Shown: in pieces, positions 34,840 through 45,444 of the stretch
Layout of the letters: each line of letters opens with the position of its first letter
How positions within the stretch are numbered: the stretch's first letter is position 1
DNA from: Oscheius tipulae
Taxonomy: Eukaryota; Nematoda; Chromadorea; Rhabditida; Rhabditidae
Direction: 5' to 3'
Length of the DNA stretch: 64,000 bases
NCBI GenBank assembly: GCA_037178975.1
Contig: JASJZH010000004.1
Coordinates: 10,478,001 to 10,542,000 of the forward strand
Translations under genes and position numbers: made by a program
Notes under the pieces: model-generated
The model's input: only the letters and a program-made list of their open reading frames with translations
Database searches by the model: none
Told to the model about the DNA's origin: nothing

Positions 34840-37800
34840 ATGTTGTCTCCCTGTCTCTCTCCTCGACTACCTGACTCACTCAAACATTTTCTCGCATCAC
34901 TACCAGAAGATGGTCCCAACAACGGGGACGATTCAAGGTGAATGCTTTTACATTTCTAATAGTTAAAAATGGTACAGAGGATATCTACTCTAGCCTGGCC
35001 TGGAAAAATGGCCCAGACAAATGGATAGGGTCTTCACCTCTCTCTATAACGGGTTCACTAATGGGATTCCCTCCTACACGGTCTCACTGCTGTGGCTCCT
35101 CTTTTTTCGATCTGTCTAATTTGGAATGGGAACAGTTCGGAGCCTTTTTTGTGACGGAAAGTAAAGGGAAAAAGAAAGATCGGGGTCTGAATCAGTAGAA
35201 TCACCTGATTCTGGGCGTCCTGAACATTGTCCCCCTTTCAAAGGGCTTCAGTCCCGCGGTCGCTGTTGTCCGACCTAGGAACATCTATTTTTATACCCTG
35301 TTTATTGGATACAAACATGCTTCCAGAACGGTGGTGGATATTGTCGACCACGTGCTCTCCCTGCCGCCTCAAATCCCGCCATACGTGTCGCTAGGAGCTG
35401 CAGCTGCTGTCACAATGGGAGTAGGATACTACCTCAGTCAAGGATCCACAATTGGACGTGTGACCCCGCTCGTCGACCCCAATCATCAGAGCGATGTTCT
35501 GCCGGTGAGTCTTTGGTTTTTCTTTCTCTTTCTTTGCACCAGAGCGATGGTCTGATTGATGTGGCATGGGGAGCGGTGTTCTTTGCGTTCTCGAAGCTGT
35601 AATGTGCGAAAAATGGAGTTTGACCGGGCAGGGGCCAAGGAATCAGGGAACACGCAGACAGAGAGACAGAAACTCAATCCAATCTTCCAGGACGGCTCAA
35701 GACAGACGGCCTACCTGAAGGGCAAGCCACCGAAGGCGTTCCTGTTCGAAGACGCCCGAACACTGTACCAGGGAGTGCGCCGTGGAGCCCGCCTCTCGAA
35801 GAATGGACCGATGCTAGGCCGACGAGTCAAGCAGCCGGACGGCTCCGAACCCTTCGTCTGGATCAGCTACAACGACGTGCTCGAGAGAGCTGATCACGTT
35901 GCCATCGCGTTCCGTGAGCTCGGAATCCCTGCCGGGAACACGTCGAATATTGGCATCTATGCGAAAAACAGGCCGGAGTGGGTCATCACGGAACTAGCCA
36001 CCTACAATTTCTCCAACGTGATCGTGCCTATCTACGAGACGCTCGGGTTCGAGGCCTGTACCTTCATCCTGAATCAGACCGAGATGCCCATCGTCGTCTG
36101 CGATGACAACAAGAAAGCCATCGGTAGGTCTCCTATTCTTTATTGTCCTTTGTCTCTCTGTCTCTTCCTGTACTTTATCTTATTAAACTCTTCCAGGGCT
36201 TATTAAGTACAAGTCCGACTGTCCCGCTCTGAAGGTCCTCGTCGTCATGGAGCCGATCAACGACGATTTGCGAGCATTGTCCAAGGAGCACGACGTGCAG
36301 GTGCTGACCTTCGAAGAGCTCGAGAATCTCGGCAAGTCGTCCACCCAGAAGAGAGACCACCAGCCACCGCGCCCTGAAGACCTCGCCACAATCTGCTACA
36401 CGTCCGGAACCACTGGAACCCCCAAAGGAGTCATGCTCACTCATGCCAATGTGGTCGCCGGTGGTGTCAGCATGGACTTCTTCAAGTACACCGGAATCGT
36501 AGCCGAGGACGTGATGATCAGCTTCCTGCCTCTGGCCCACATGCTCGAGAGAGTTATCGAGAGCGTCTGCTTCCAGATCGGCGCCCGGGTCGGCTTCTAC
36601 CGCGGAGACATTCGACTGCTGGCCGACGACATCAAGGAGCTCCGACCGACCGTCGTCCCAGTGGTTCCCCGTGTCCTGAATCGTCTCTACGACAAGGTGA
36701 TGTCGGAAGTCAACAAGTCCCGAGTCAAGAAGATGCTCTTCAACCTGGCCATTGCCTATAAGTCGCGACAGATGGCTGGTTTCGTCGTGCGCAATGATGG
36801 ATTCCTGGACAATCTGGTCTTCAAAAAGGTCCGCGACGCCATGGGAGGTCGTGTCAAGCTGATGATCACTGGATCCGCGCCCCTGGCCGACAATGTTCTC
36901 ACTTTCGTCCGCTGTGCCATGGGCTGCATCGTCGTGGAGGGCTACGGACAGACAGAATGTGTGGCTCCGTGCACCGTCAGCATGGAGGGAGACTTTAACG
37001 CCGGCCATGTCGGAATGGTCATCCCTTCGTGTCAGATCAAGCTCATCGATGTGCCCGAGCTCGGATACTTTACGAATGAGAAGGGTGGAGAGGTTAGTCG
37101 GTTTTCTTTTGTTAGAACTCTCTACTCTTGTGCCCCACAGCTAGTCCCTTGCTGTCTAGAAAGATTGCAGTCCTACTTATCTACCTGACATTGATTATTG
37201 TATGACAGGGCTAAGACCATCTTCGAAACTAGCAAACTTGGCTTCGTTATTGTCAGATAGACCTCCTCCATCGATTTCTTCAGTACTATCTCATGTTTTA
37301 CACTAACAGACTGCTTACTAGCTCCGACTCTGGAAGACATTGACCCATTCTTTCCACAACCACAACTGTTGGAACCCAGACAGAGCTCTCGAATAGCCCC
37401 TCAATAATGTCCAATTTCAGGTCTGCGTGAGAGGCCACATAGTTTTCAAGGGCTACTTCAAGAACCCGGAGCAGACGAAAGAGGTCCTAGACGACGAGGG
37501 CTGGCTCCACACGGGTGACATTGGCCGCTGGCTGCCCGAAGGCACGCTGAAGATCGTCGACCGCAAGAAGCACATTTTCAAGCTCAGCCAGGGCGAATAT
37601 GTGGCGCCGGAGAAGATCGAGAACGTCTACTCGCGCAGCCAGTTCGTGGCCCAGTCTTTCGTCTACGGAGAGTCGCTCAAAACGTGTCTGATCGGGATAG
37701 TCGTGCCAGATGTTGAGGTCTTGGCTCCCTACTGCAAGAAGGAGATGGGCCTTGAGGGAGACATGGCCAATCTGTGCTCAAATCCGGAAGTCAAAAAGCT

Positions 37801-38063
37801 CATTCTCGACGATATGGTTAGTGTCGGAAAGCAGGCTGGGCTTCACTCCTTCGAACAGGTTGGTTCTTTTAATCGTACTGTCTCTCTCTGTCTCGGTCTC
37901 TATATCTCTAATGTTTACTTTCCAGGTGAAAGACATCTACCTCTGCCCGGAGCCGTTCTCCATCGAGAACGATCTCCTGACGCCAACCCTGAAGAGCAAG
38001 AGGCCGCAACTGAAGACTCACTTTGCCACTCAATTATCCGAAATGTATTCTAAGCAAGCCTGA
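34840..38063 (+). CDS. long-chain-fatty-acid CoA ligase (ACSL family)
   Basis: The enzyme activates long-chain fatty acids to acyl-CoA with ATP, at the ER or mitochondrial outer membrane. Six exons join in phase: 34840-34937, 35327-35504, 35691-36123, 36197-37092, 37421-37858 and 37926-38063, for 726 residues (human ACSL1: 698). An N-terminal membrane segment (YVSLGAAAAVTMGVGYYL, about residue 55) is followed by the AMP-binding enzyme: P-loop YTSGTTGTPKG (about 305), GYGQTE, GWLHTGDIG and RKKHIFKLSQGEYVAPEK. All adenylation motifs are intact. The first exon (start MLSPCLSPRL) is inferred: it is the only upstream ATG exon I found that meets the required phase-2 junction, so the start is less certain than the rest. 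The nearest poly(A) signal is at 38362. Confidence 0.95.
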
Positions 38064-38361
38064 ACCCAAATACACAATATCTGTAACCCCCTGCAGCTTG
38101 TTAGATCCTTATCTCTCACTCCTAACCCCTGTCGCCATCTCCTGCTTCAGTTTCAGTCTTGTCCACTACGGGTCCACATCCATTGATTTTTCTCCCCATG
38201 CATTTCTAGCTCAGATTTTCTACGACAACCTAAGAGTATGTATTGGCCTTTTTTCAATCAGTTTATTTGATGATTCGAACACTCAAAGTTGTATTTATAA
38301 GCAGGTCGCTGTTGTGATGTCTGGTTGTTCCTGTCATGTGGTAGTACACAGAGCCAGAAGT

Positions 38362-38367
38362 AATAAA
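38362..38367 (+). terminator. poly(A) signal AATAAA, likely for the ACSL gene
   Basis: A canonical AATAAA lies 299 bases after the ACSL stop. No closer canonical signal was seen. Confidence 0.5.
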
Positions 38368-38724
38368 TTTGAAGATTTTATGGCTTTGAAGTTGTAACAT
38401 GAGTAAAAGATCCGGCTGTCCGGCTATGAAACACGTTGGCGCGCCACTTTCAGGAACAAGCCTATGGGCAGGTACCGTTTGTTCAAGGAGGCTACAGGTG
38501 AGAAGGCGATTCTACTGAACTTTGCAGCTCGATACTTTCCAAGGCTGCAATGCCTCTCTCTCTGCCCAAGCTGTAGTTTCAAAACACATCTCTTGAACGA
38601 GATTCAAGAAGAGAAACAGGAGTGGTGCCTACTAAAAGAGGACAAAACTAGAACTGAAAGAGGATGTTTGTCGAGAAAAAAACAAGAGAACAAAGAATGT
38701 AAAGATAATTTTTTTGTTTCAAAT

Positions 38725-38944
38725 TTGCTTAGAATACATGTCGGATAATTGAGTGGCGAAGTGAGTCTTCAGCTGCGGTCTCTAGCTCTTCAGGGTCGGT
38801 GTCAGGAGGTCGTTGTCGATGGAGAACGGCTCCGGGCAGAGGTGGATGTCTTTCACCTGGAAAGTAAACATTAGAAGAGACAGAGACAGTACAATCAAAA
38901 GAACCTACCTGTTCAAAGGAGTGAAGCCCGGCCTGCTTTCCGAC
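38725..38944 (-). pseudogene. inverted fragment of the ACSL 3' end
   Basis: Read on the minus strand, this segment reproduces ACSL from about 37823 to 38055: the end of exon 5, the whole intron and most of exon 6. Exonic differences are few, but one makes a premature TAG where the gene reads AAG (in LKSKRP). The intron, including TAATGTTTACTTTCCAG, is copied too, so this is a DNA-level inverted duplication and not a retrocopy. Length is 220 bases against about 233 in the source, mainly because the pyrimidine run in the intron is shorter. Confidence 0.92.
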
Positions 38945-38984
38945 TATGGGAAACAGTAAGCTGCAGGGACTGGGACACTTCTAA

Positions 38985-39216
38985 GTTTCAAGGTAAGGGA
39001 GGGAGTAGACGGAAAGGCAACTAACCTCGGAAAGGCGTTGGCCAGAACCCTAGTGTTGGTCCTATTGATGAGAAGGCGAATTTTGAAGTAGGCCAGCGAC
39101 TATACGGCAGGACCACAGACGAGGAAGATGGTCATTGGGAGACTACCAGGGAAGGGGTTAGGTTGGTCTTGTCATCTCCTGTCGAGTTTAACATTGTTGC
39201 TCTTGGGACTTGGTTT
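38985..39216 (-). repeat. 232-base dispersed repeat, copy 2 (inverted relative to copy 1)
   Basis: This copy is the reverse complement of 29942-30173 and starts only 40 bases after the ACSL fragment. On the plus strand it is open in the frame reading GQNPSVGPIDEKANF...YGRTTDEEDGHWETT, and the frame continues past the repeat to about 39378. Confidence 0.85.
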
Positions 39217-40312
39217 CTCACAGACAGCAGCTGCGCTACTTCTCTGCCTTTCTCTGTCTGCTTAACATATAAGTTGAACAATTCATTCTCAACTCGTTCA
39301 TTAAACTCCGTTTACATAGATCGAATCCAAATCAACATGTTCTCTCTGTCAATGACTGAACATTTTCTGGCCCTTTGAGGTAAGGAACTTGTACAATGCT
39401 TCGTTTATGCAGTTATAGCACTGCGTGATGAAGCCTTCTCTTGTTTCTCCCTGAAGAGGTTCAAAGTTTATTGTTACGAAGCCTTGAGAGGTTCAATCTC
39501 TCGCAATGGTTTCCGTCCGTCTGTCTGTCATGGTGTCCGGCCAAAGGGCTGCCGTCAACACCTGGTTCTGCCGTCAACACCTGGTTCTGTTATGACAAAA
39601 TTTCAGAAATGAGTGAGCTCGGTATTCATGGCAACTACACAATCATCACCAGCAGTTAGTTCTAAACCAATCTAAAAGTTAGTTATATACCAATCTAAAT
39701 TTAATTAGAAGTATTCAGAAGATGACTGTCGAGAATTTGTCGATAAGCTGAGAGCGGCAATCGGCGACCCCATGTTTATGCAAACGCCAGTAAGTATCGT
39801 CAGTTTTCTACAGAGGCTTATTTTGAAGGAATCGAGGAGATTGGTAGTGCTATGACAAATCAAAAAAATCCGCGAACCTGCTGATTCAAGCTTCTTCGGT
39901 TCATTAAAATTTATCTTATCGGTGGAAAAACGATGTCTTTTATAACGCGAGTCATTGGAGAGGGAGAGCCGGAGACACAACTGAAGAACAATTGGGATCG
40001 TAATGTTTGCTGTTTTTACGTTTGTCTGACTACTGTTACTTCAAATAACTTTTACCTCAAATCCAAGTTGCATGCGGCTTCGCCGTTCCCCTAGTAACAG
40101 AAGTTACCTCCACAACCCCTTGTCTCGACATGAAATGACTCAGCGTTTTTAGGTATTAGTGTTGACATGCAATTGTGCGAGCACCATGACAGACAAACAG
40201 ACGAACGGACAGCCTTGCACTTTAGGAGTAGAGAGATTTTTGTCAAAGGAAAAATGTAAAATATGAAGGGCAATTAGATTGTTTTATCAGAAAAAATCTC
40301 AAACCTTTTCAG
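39217..40312. other. spacer with short repeats and a possible exon
   Basis: A direct duplication of about 20 bases (CTGCCGTCAACACCTGGTT) lies at 39549-39588. A good exon-like segment at about 39711-39790 (YSEDDCREFVDKLRAAIG, ending at a GTAAGT donor) may belong upstream of the RING gene, but phase does not connect directly. Inverted words sit at 39512-39535 and 40182-40209. Confidence 0.4.
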
Positions 40313-40934
40313 TAGCATACCATAAGATTATATTCGGCACGATACTGAAAAATGTTTCTGACTTCCGATTGTACAAGGTTAATTGCGGTATAAAAATGTA
40401 CCTTTCGTTCAGAAACGCGTCTGTCTAATGATAGATAAATTTACCGGACAAGAGGAGTATACTGCTGTCAACTTCTATGAAACATGGTGCGAGAGGAAAC
40501 TACCACACGCAGCATTGAGTGAAGATCAACTTCACGTTTTGCGAAACGTTGACAACGGTAAGCGCATCGTGTTTGTGAACTGAATCTTTGAAGACGACTA
40601 TCATACGGAGAAAACCAGCATGACGATCGACGTAATGACTGTTATCTGCAGCATTTGTCATGACGTTTTCTACAATCCTCACTCCGTTTCTCCAAGCAAC
40701 CACATTTTTTGTGGGAGTTGCATCTATCTGAGCTTCTTTCGTCGTCAGGAATGTCCCATTTGAAGTGCAGAGATCAAGACCGATTGCTTCGCCCAAGAAA
40801 TAGTCAAATCTTTCATCGCGAGCAACCCGCATAAAGAGCGTTCCAAGTCATCTCGACTCGAAGCCGATAAACTGGAGCTGAAGTTTATGCGAAATATTAA
40901 AGCCAAGAAGCGCCCTGAGCTTCACCTGGATTGA
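40313..40934 (+). pseudogene. RING-finger protein gene, degenerate, 5' partial
   Basis: Exons 40313-40377, 40413-40557 and 40594-40934 join in phase; the introns are only 35 and 36 bases. The third exon encodes a C3HC4 RING: CSIC, then NHIFCGSC, then CPI followed by TGA (40761-40763) exactly where the last zinc cysteine belongs. The third ligand, normally Cys before the His (PCGH), is Ser (PSNH). Reading continues after the TGA with SAEIKTDCF and a Lys-rich tail to a second TGA at 40932. Two lost zinc ligands plus a nonsense codon argue for a decayed gene; the first in-frame TGA (40581) is removed by splicing. RING proteins are usually E3 ubiquitin ligases. Confidence 0.6.
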
Positions 40935-41194
40935 GCGAAACTTTTAAGAAGGCACATCATTACTGACGGGCTACTTCACTATTTGTTGAAGAATAAAAGA
41001 TCTCTGTCAATGCTAAGTCAAGACAAGGGGACCGCGAAGCTGGCTGGTAAAACTATAGATTCGAAATATTCATTTCACCCCGTAGAATCTGTCCTCCTAT
41101 CATAAGAACGAACTCGTTGCTCGATCAAATGGCCCTCACGTCAGCTGCCGCTTCCTCATAGAGCCTAAAACTTTTAAATACTGGAGGTGCAAGA

Positions 41195-41832
41195 TCAATC
41201 CCACCCTCTGCTCTTTTTGTCCTTGATTAGGACGAATGTCAATCCGACGACAGAGGCAAACCACACGTATATCATCATCAAAATTGCTGCTGCGATCACG
41301 ACGACTGGAGTGTGTCGACGGATTTCTTTGCTTGAAATGAGAAGGACGGTTGTCCCTCCTATTGAGACGAGGACGTGGAGGGCCTGAAAAAAGCTTGTCA
41401 CTGTCACTCTCATTGTTACTTACACAGTTGACTAGAAAAGGCATCAAAAGACTGTGGCTGTCAATCAGAACACCAATAATAAGTAGCATGGCTGTAGCTG
41501 TTTGGTACAGGACTAGGGCTGACAAGGGAAGAGTCATTAAAGTCTGCATTTCCCTTGACAAACCGCCGGACAGGGTCAAAATCATGCACATGGCTGAATA
41601 ATACATGCTTGTTGAGTTCAAAGTAGGGGTGTACCGAAAATAGAGAGTCCAATACTGACAATTCCGATGATACAGGTCCCGACTCGAAGACGGAACATGC
41701 CACAACAGCAGCGATATCTGGAAATGAGACACAGGATATTGGAATCCGAGGGTTGACTCACGAGTTCATACTACGCTGGATGGAGGCAGCCGAGTAGGAG
41801 GTAGCCAGGGAGGGTCCACTGGCGAGATTCAT
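41195..41832 (-). CDS. four-transmembrane protein with CCCG motif (nematode LAPTM-like type)
   Basis: Four minus-strand exons, 41762-41832, 41635-41717, 41424-41593 and 41195-41383, join in phase for 170 residues. After a Ser-rich N-terminus come YRCCCGMFRLRVGT and four hydrophobic segments: IIGIVSIGLSIFAMCMIL, LPLSALVLYQTATAML, ALHVLVSIGGTTVLL and VVIAAAILMMIYVWF. A charged KDKKSRGWD tail follows. A cysteine cluster just before the first membrane helix, with this four-helix layout, is common in nematode endomembrane proteins related loosely to LAPTM. Introns are 44, 41 and 40 bases. The start at MNLASG is inferred, and an upstream exon is possible because the frame stays open. Confidence 0.72.
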
Positions 41833-42630
41833 GCTACTCAGAGAGGATGACTGAGAACTGTGGGCCTGGAACTGATAATAACGGGTCTTTGACGTAGTCA
41901 AGAAAGGCCGCGCGTGGGGGCTCACCAAAAATGTTAATCTGGATTGGATTCGAACACAAGGGACAGAGAGACATAGAGACAGGGAGATAGAGAAACAGAG
42001 ACAGAAAGACAAAGCGACAGGGAGACAGAGAGATAGAATTCGTCATCGGAACTTTTTGCACGTTTCGGACTTATCCGAAACCCCCCAGTTTGCAGAAATC
42101 CTCCCTTCTATACTTAAGTGCATCGTCACCATAAATCTTTGGAAATTCCCGCTTTAGCCCGAATTCAAAACCGCTAAACTGTGAATAAGACTAAGCGGAG
42201 GCCGTGAATGTATACCAATAGGAGAACAGCTGAATTTTTGCACTTCTCCTCTGGATATGCAAAGAAATGAGGAAGTACGGGACAGATCTCAAAAGGCAAT
42301 TCGGAGGCTTGATCCTTTAAAAATAATGAACTCGGCGAGAGGCTGAGAGAGAGACAGAAGCACATAGGGGGCAAATTGAGCCAAGAAGAGGAGAAAAAAA
42401 ATCAAGGTATCTTGAAATAGGAAATCACCTGTCCAATTTCCGCTAACCGCTGCTCTTTAGGTCAAGAATCTGTCAGAGATTATGGGGAGGGGGGGGGTGG
42501 AACGTGACAATCAGAATAGCAAATTGTCACCTGATACCCATGTTTTGAGCTCCTGGGTATTTATCCAGTAGTTACTAATCCAGACGACATTCTCTTTGTT
42601 GTTATGTTACGATACTCGATTAGTGCTAAA
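41833..42630. other. spacer, no supported gene
   Basis: The spacer contains a GAGACAGA tract at 41960-42035 and a G-rich run near 42485-42500. No exon was recognised. Confidence 0.5.
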
Positions 42631-43189
42631 CTATAATTTCAAGCTGCTAACAAAAGAGCAACATTTGAGTAATTTAGCATTGTTCGTTGGATTAATCCAC
42701 GGGAGTGGAAAGAACGTATCAGCTAAAGAATTGAGTGACTGTGGAAGAAAATGCTTGGAAAATTGCTAGTTGGGAGTAGAAGGGGAAACTTACCAATGAT
42801 AACTTGGTCTCATCTTCTACTTGTATCACAGGGAATGTAACTGAAGACGATCTTCTGACCTGAAACAGTACTAATACTATAGTAATGCTCTGTCTCTCTT
42901 TGTCCCGCTGTCTTTCTGTCTCTCTGGCAAGTTGTTTGTTGAGCAACTTGCCAGAGAGACAGAAAGACAGCGGGACACAGTAGTAGAGCTCTGTAACTAA
43001 AGACTTTTTTTTTATCGTAATTGCCCAGGTTCTATGGCAAACGGAAATTGTCGTTCAGGCAGCATGAAAGAAGCAAATTCCTACTAAAACCAACCTGTAT
43101 TTTCGGTATGACCAGTTTGTTCCCATAGGAACTCTTGATCTTCCGCATCTTCATTGAAACGAGCGACCAGAAGGAGCACACTGAAGAGT
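42631..43189 (-). CDS. possible three-exon fragment of an unidentified gene
   Basis: Minus-strand segments 43095-43189, 42794-42859 and 42631-42738 have acceptors CCTTTCAG, CTGTTTCAG-like and TTCCACAG and donors GTTGGT and GTAAGT, and join in phase to a TAG. The frame reads MKMRKIKSSYGNKL, then VRRSSSVTFPVIQVEDE, then SLNSLADTFFPLPW. A second frame is also open across the first junction. No family is recognised. The middle intron contains the perfect hairpin at 42901-42977. Confidence 0.3.
42901..42977. repeat. perfect 34-base inverted repeat with 9-base loop
   Basis: Left arm 42901-42934 and right arm 42944-42977 are exact reverse complements, with a 9-base loop between them. The arms contain CTGTCTTTCTGTCTCTCTGG, the motif that occurs singly in introns across the window. 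Confidence 0.95.
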
Positions 43190-45444
43190 CTGAAAGGATC
43201 AGACTAAATCCACAGGACAAGTTTGCGGAAGTTGAGTGGGGGGAGATGTTTAGGTCATAAGTAGCTTTTCGTCAGGCAGGTAACCAAGCTAATTAGAAAG
43301 AGATTTAGGGTCAGGCACAACGACAGAGAGAGGCAAGGAGACCGAGTGTCATGCCATTGCCCTTGTGATGTTCCAAGCGATCTACTGAGACGATTAATAG
43401 AGGCTTCTTCGAGGAAAAAAGCTCCAAATTTCGGGAAAAGCTCAAGACGAAGGAAGCCTGTTGGTCACCAACAAAAAGAGTGGAAAACAGGCTTAAAAAC
43501 TTCTACGTAGCTGCATGTGAGCACACTTCTGACACAATTCATCCTCTTAGAGTTTGTGTGAAGAGAGTGGGTGGGAGAGTGGCCAGTGAGAGATTGTTTA
43601 CCACTTTAAGAGGATATAAAACATGGTCTTAAGGAGTTTTACTGGCTATGAGTAATTTAGACACTTAGGAAGTGAACAGAATTTCAAGTTGATTAACAAA
43701 ATGCCAACAGGGAGACAGAGAGAAAGAGAGACGGAGAGACAGAGTGACAGCGAGACAGCGAGACAGAGAGCCTCTCAAGAAGAGAAGATGAGGAAAGCGT
43801 TCGAGGAGCTTTTGTTATTAGTAGCTCTCTGACTCTCCCTCGGCCCAATGAAGCAAACTGAGATTGGGAGCCGTAGCTTAAAGGTTTCCTCGTCAATATT
43901 GTGGCAGAAGGAAAAGGTGACAAACATTAAAGAACCATTATGAACCTAAGTGATCCGATTCCCGCCAAATTTGATTCCTCGTTGGAAAAATGAGTATTAG
44001 GATCAGAAAAACGCCGAAAGTAGCGAAGGCTCTGACATGGCATGATGAAAAGTTAAGTATTGGGAACTTCAGACACAGATCAGAAACCAAAATTGTCAGA
44101 GACAGACAGGGCTAGAATATTTTACTTGTTTTTGAAATGTCTAGTCAAGTGGAAGTTTGACTCAATTCTCTTTCTGATTCATTAAGGTGGGAGGAGGGAA
44201 TCACAGCTGTGCAAAACGAGTTACGTAAACGAGAAAAAGTTAATGTTGCCGGGTCCAATTAACATATTGAGAGCATTTTTCGCAGTATGAAGCGACCTTT
44301 AGACCTCTCTCTGGCTGAGAGAGAAAGCAGAAGCACTGAGGACGCTTTTTGCAAGGCTAGACATCAGAGGGGGTAGTTAGGTTCTTCACAGATCATCAGA
44401 CTCGTTGACATCAAAAGTCAACAAGTGATATTATAAGTGACAAACCCCCAGAACTTGGTTCTGTTCAGAGGCAAATCCGTTCTCCTACAGATGTTTTATT
44501 TTTGCGAACGCGTATCAAGTCAAAATTAGTTAGTATCGAAAATGGGACCTCAATATTCGAACGTGTATATAGCGAAGGGATTTAACATTTTGAAGAACCA
44601 TGTTTTGGGGGTTTGTCACTTATAATATCAAAAATTTTCCACAAAATTTTGGTGTCGATTGCTTGAAATTCCACGGAGCAATCGGTCATAGACCGAGGTA
44701 ACCACGATTTTCAGTACAAAATGACTTTTTTCAAAGTGCTCGAAATAAGAGTTTTTTGACGTTTGGATGATGCAGCTGTATCGATAGATCCATTTTGAGT
44801 TTTTGTTTACAATATTAGCCATTTTCGAAACAAGATACTTGGGGTTTTGAAAGAGTGTCTATACTTTCTTGACACGCTGTAGTGCACCTACTACGACGAA
44901 AAAAGACATCGTTTTTGAGTCTAGGGCCATCTCCTAAGAGTTAATCCAACAGTTTCAAGAAGGATTGACTATCTCAAGAACGGAGACTCCCCTAACCACG
45001 AAATTATGCAGTCTCATAATTGCTGACGTCTTAAACTATGGGCTCAAGGTTCAAATACATATTTTTGCCTACTAACGAGGAAAACAAACCTCTCTCTCTC
45101 ATGATAACTAGAAAAAAGAGAGGGGCGATCAGGCGGAAAAAAAGTGTTGGATTCTAGCCTCCGTGATTAGACTCATCAAGGCTCCCCTCCCTTCTAAATT
45201 GTCCGCCTCTAAATTGTTTGTCGCATACACGAGAAAATTGGGGATAAATCTTTAATCAGTAATCTACTTAGACACATTTCAGGTGAGGGACGGAGAAAAC
45301 CCGTGCTGGGGAGCTAACACAGGACGTCGAATCTAGGATATCACAGAAATTGCAAACTCTACTGGGGCAAGGGTTTAAATTATGCTTTGAGTATTCGTGA
45401 AATTAGTTAAGATTCTGCATATTGGGGACATGTTGTCTGTGTGC
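43190..45444. other. spacer with MITE-like element, no supported gene
   Basis: The spacer holds a GAGACAGA array (43708-43770) and the inverted-repeat element at 44427-44629. No gene is supported. The minus frame at 44628-44822 is short and AT-rich. Confidence 0.5.
44427..44629. repeat. MITE-like element with 28-base inverted ends
   Basis: The ends 44427-44454 and 44602-44629 are reverse complements with one mismatch (GATATTATAAGTGACAAACC on the left). The next inner bases (TTGGTTCTG / AAGAACCAT) also pair. The 147-base interior has no coding frame. Size and structure fit a miniature inverted-repeat element; no target-site duplication is obvious. Confidence 0.7.

Noticed and set aside
34910-34937. 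ATG at 34910 considered as the ACSL start
   Set aside because: Its reading phase at the donor does not match the next exon; the upstream ATG at 34840 does.
40581-40583. In-frame TGA read as evidence for genetic-code reassignment
   Set aside because: It lies in a 36-base GT-AG intron, and other genes here (AKH precursor, ACSL, ARL14EP-like) end in TGA at the expected place.
41941-41965. GGATTCGAACAC resembling a tRNA T-loop
   Set aside because: No pairing T-stem or upstream arms; adjacent sequence is GAGACAGA repeat.
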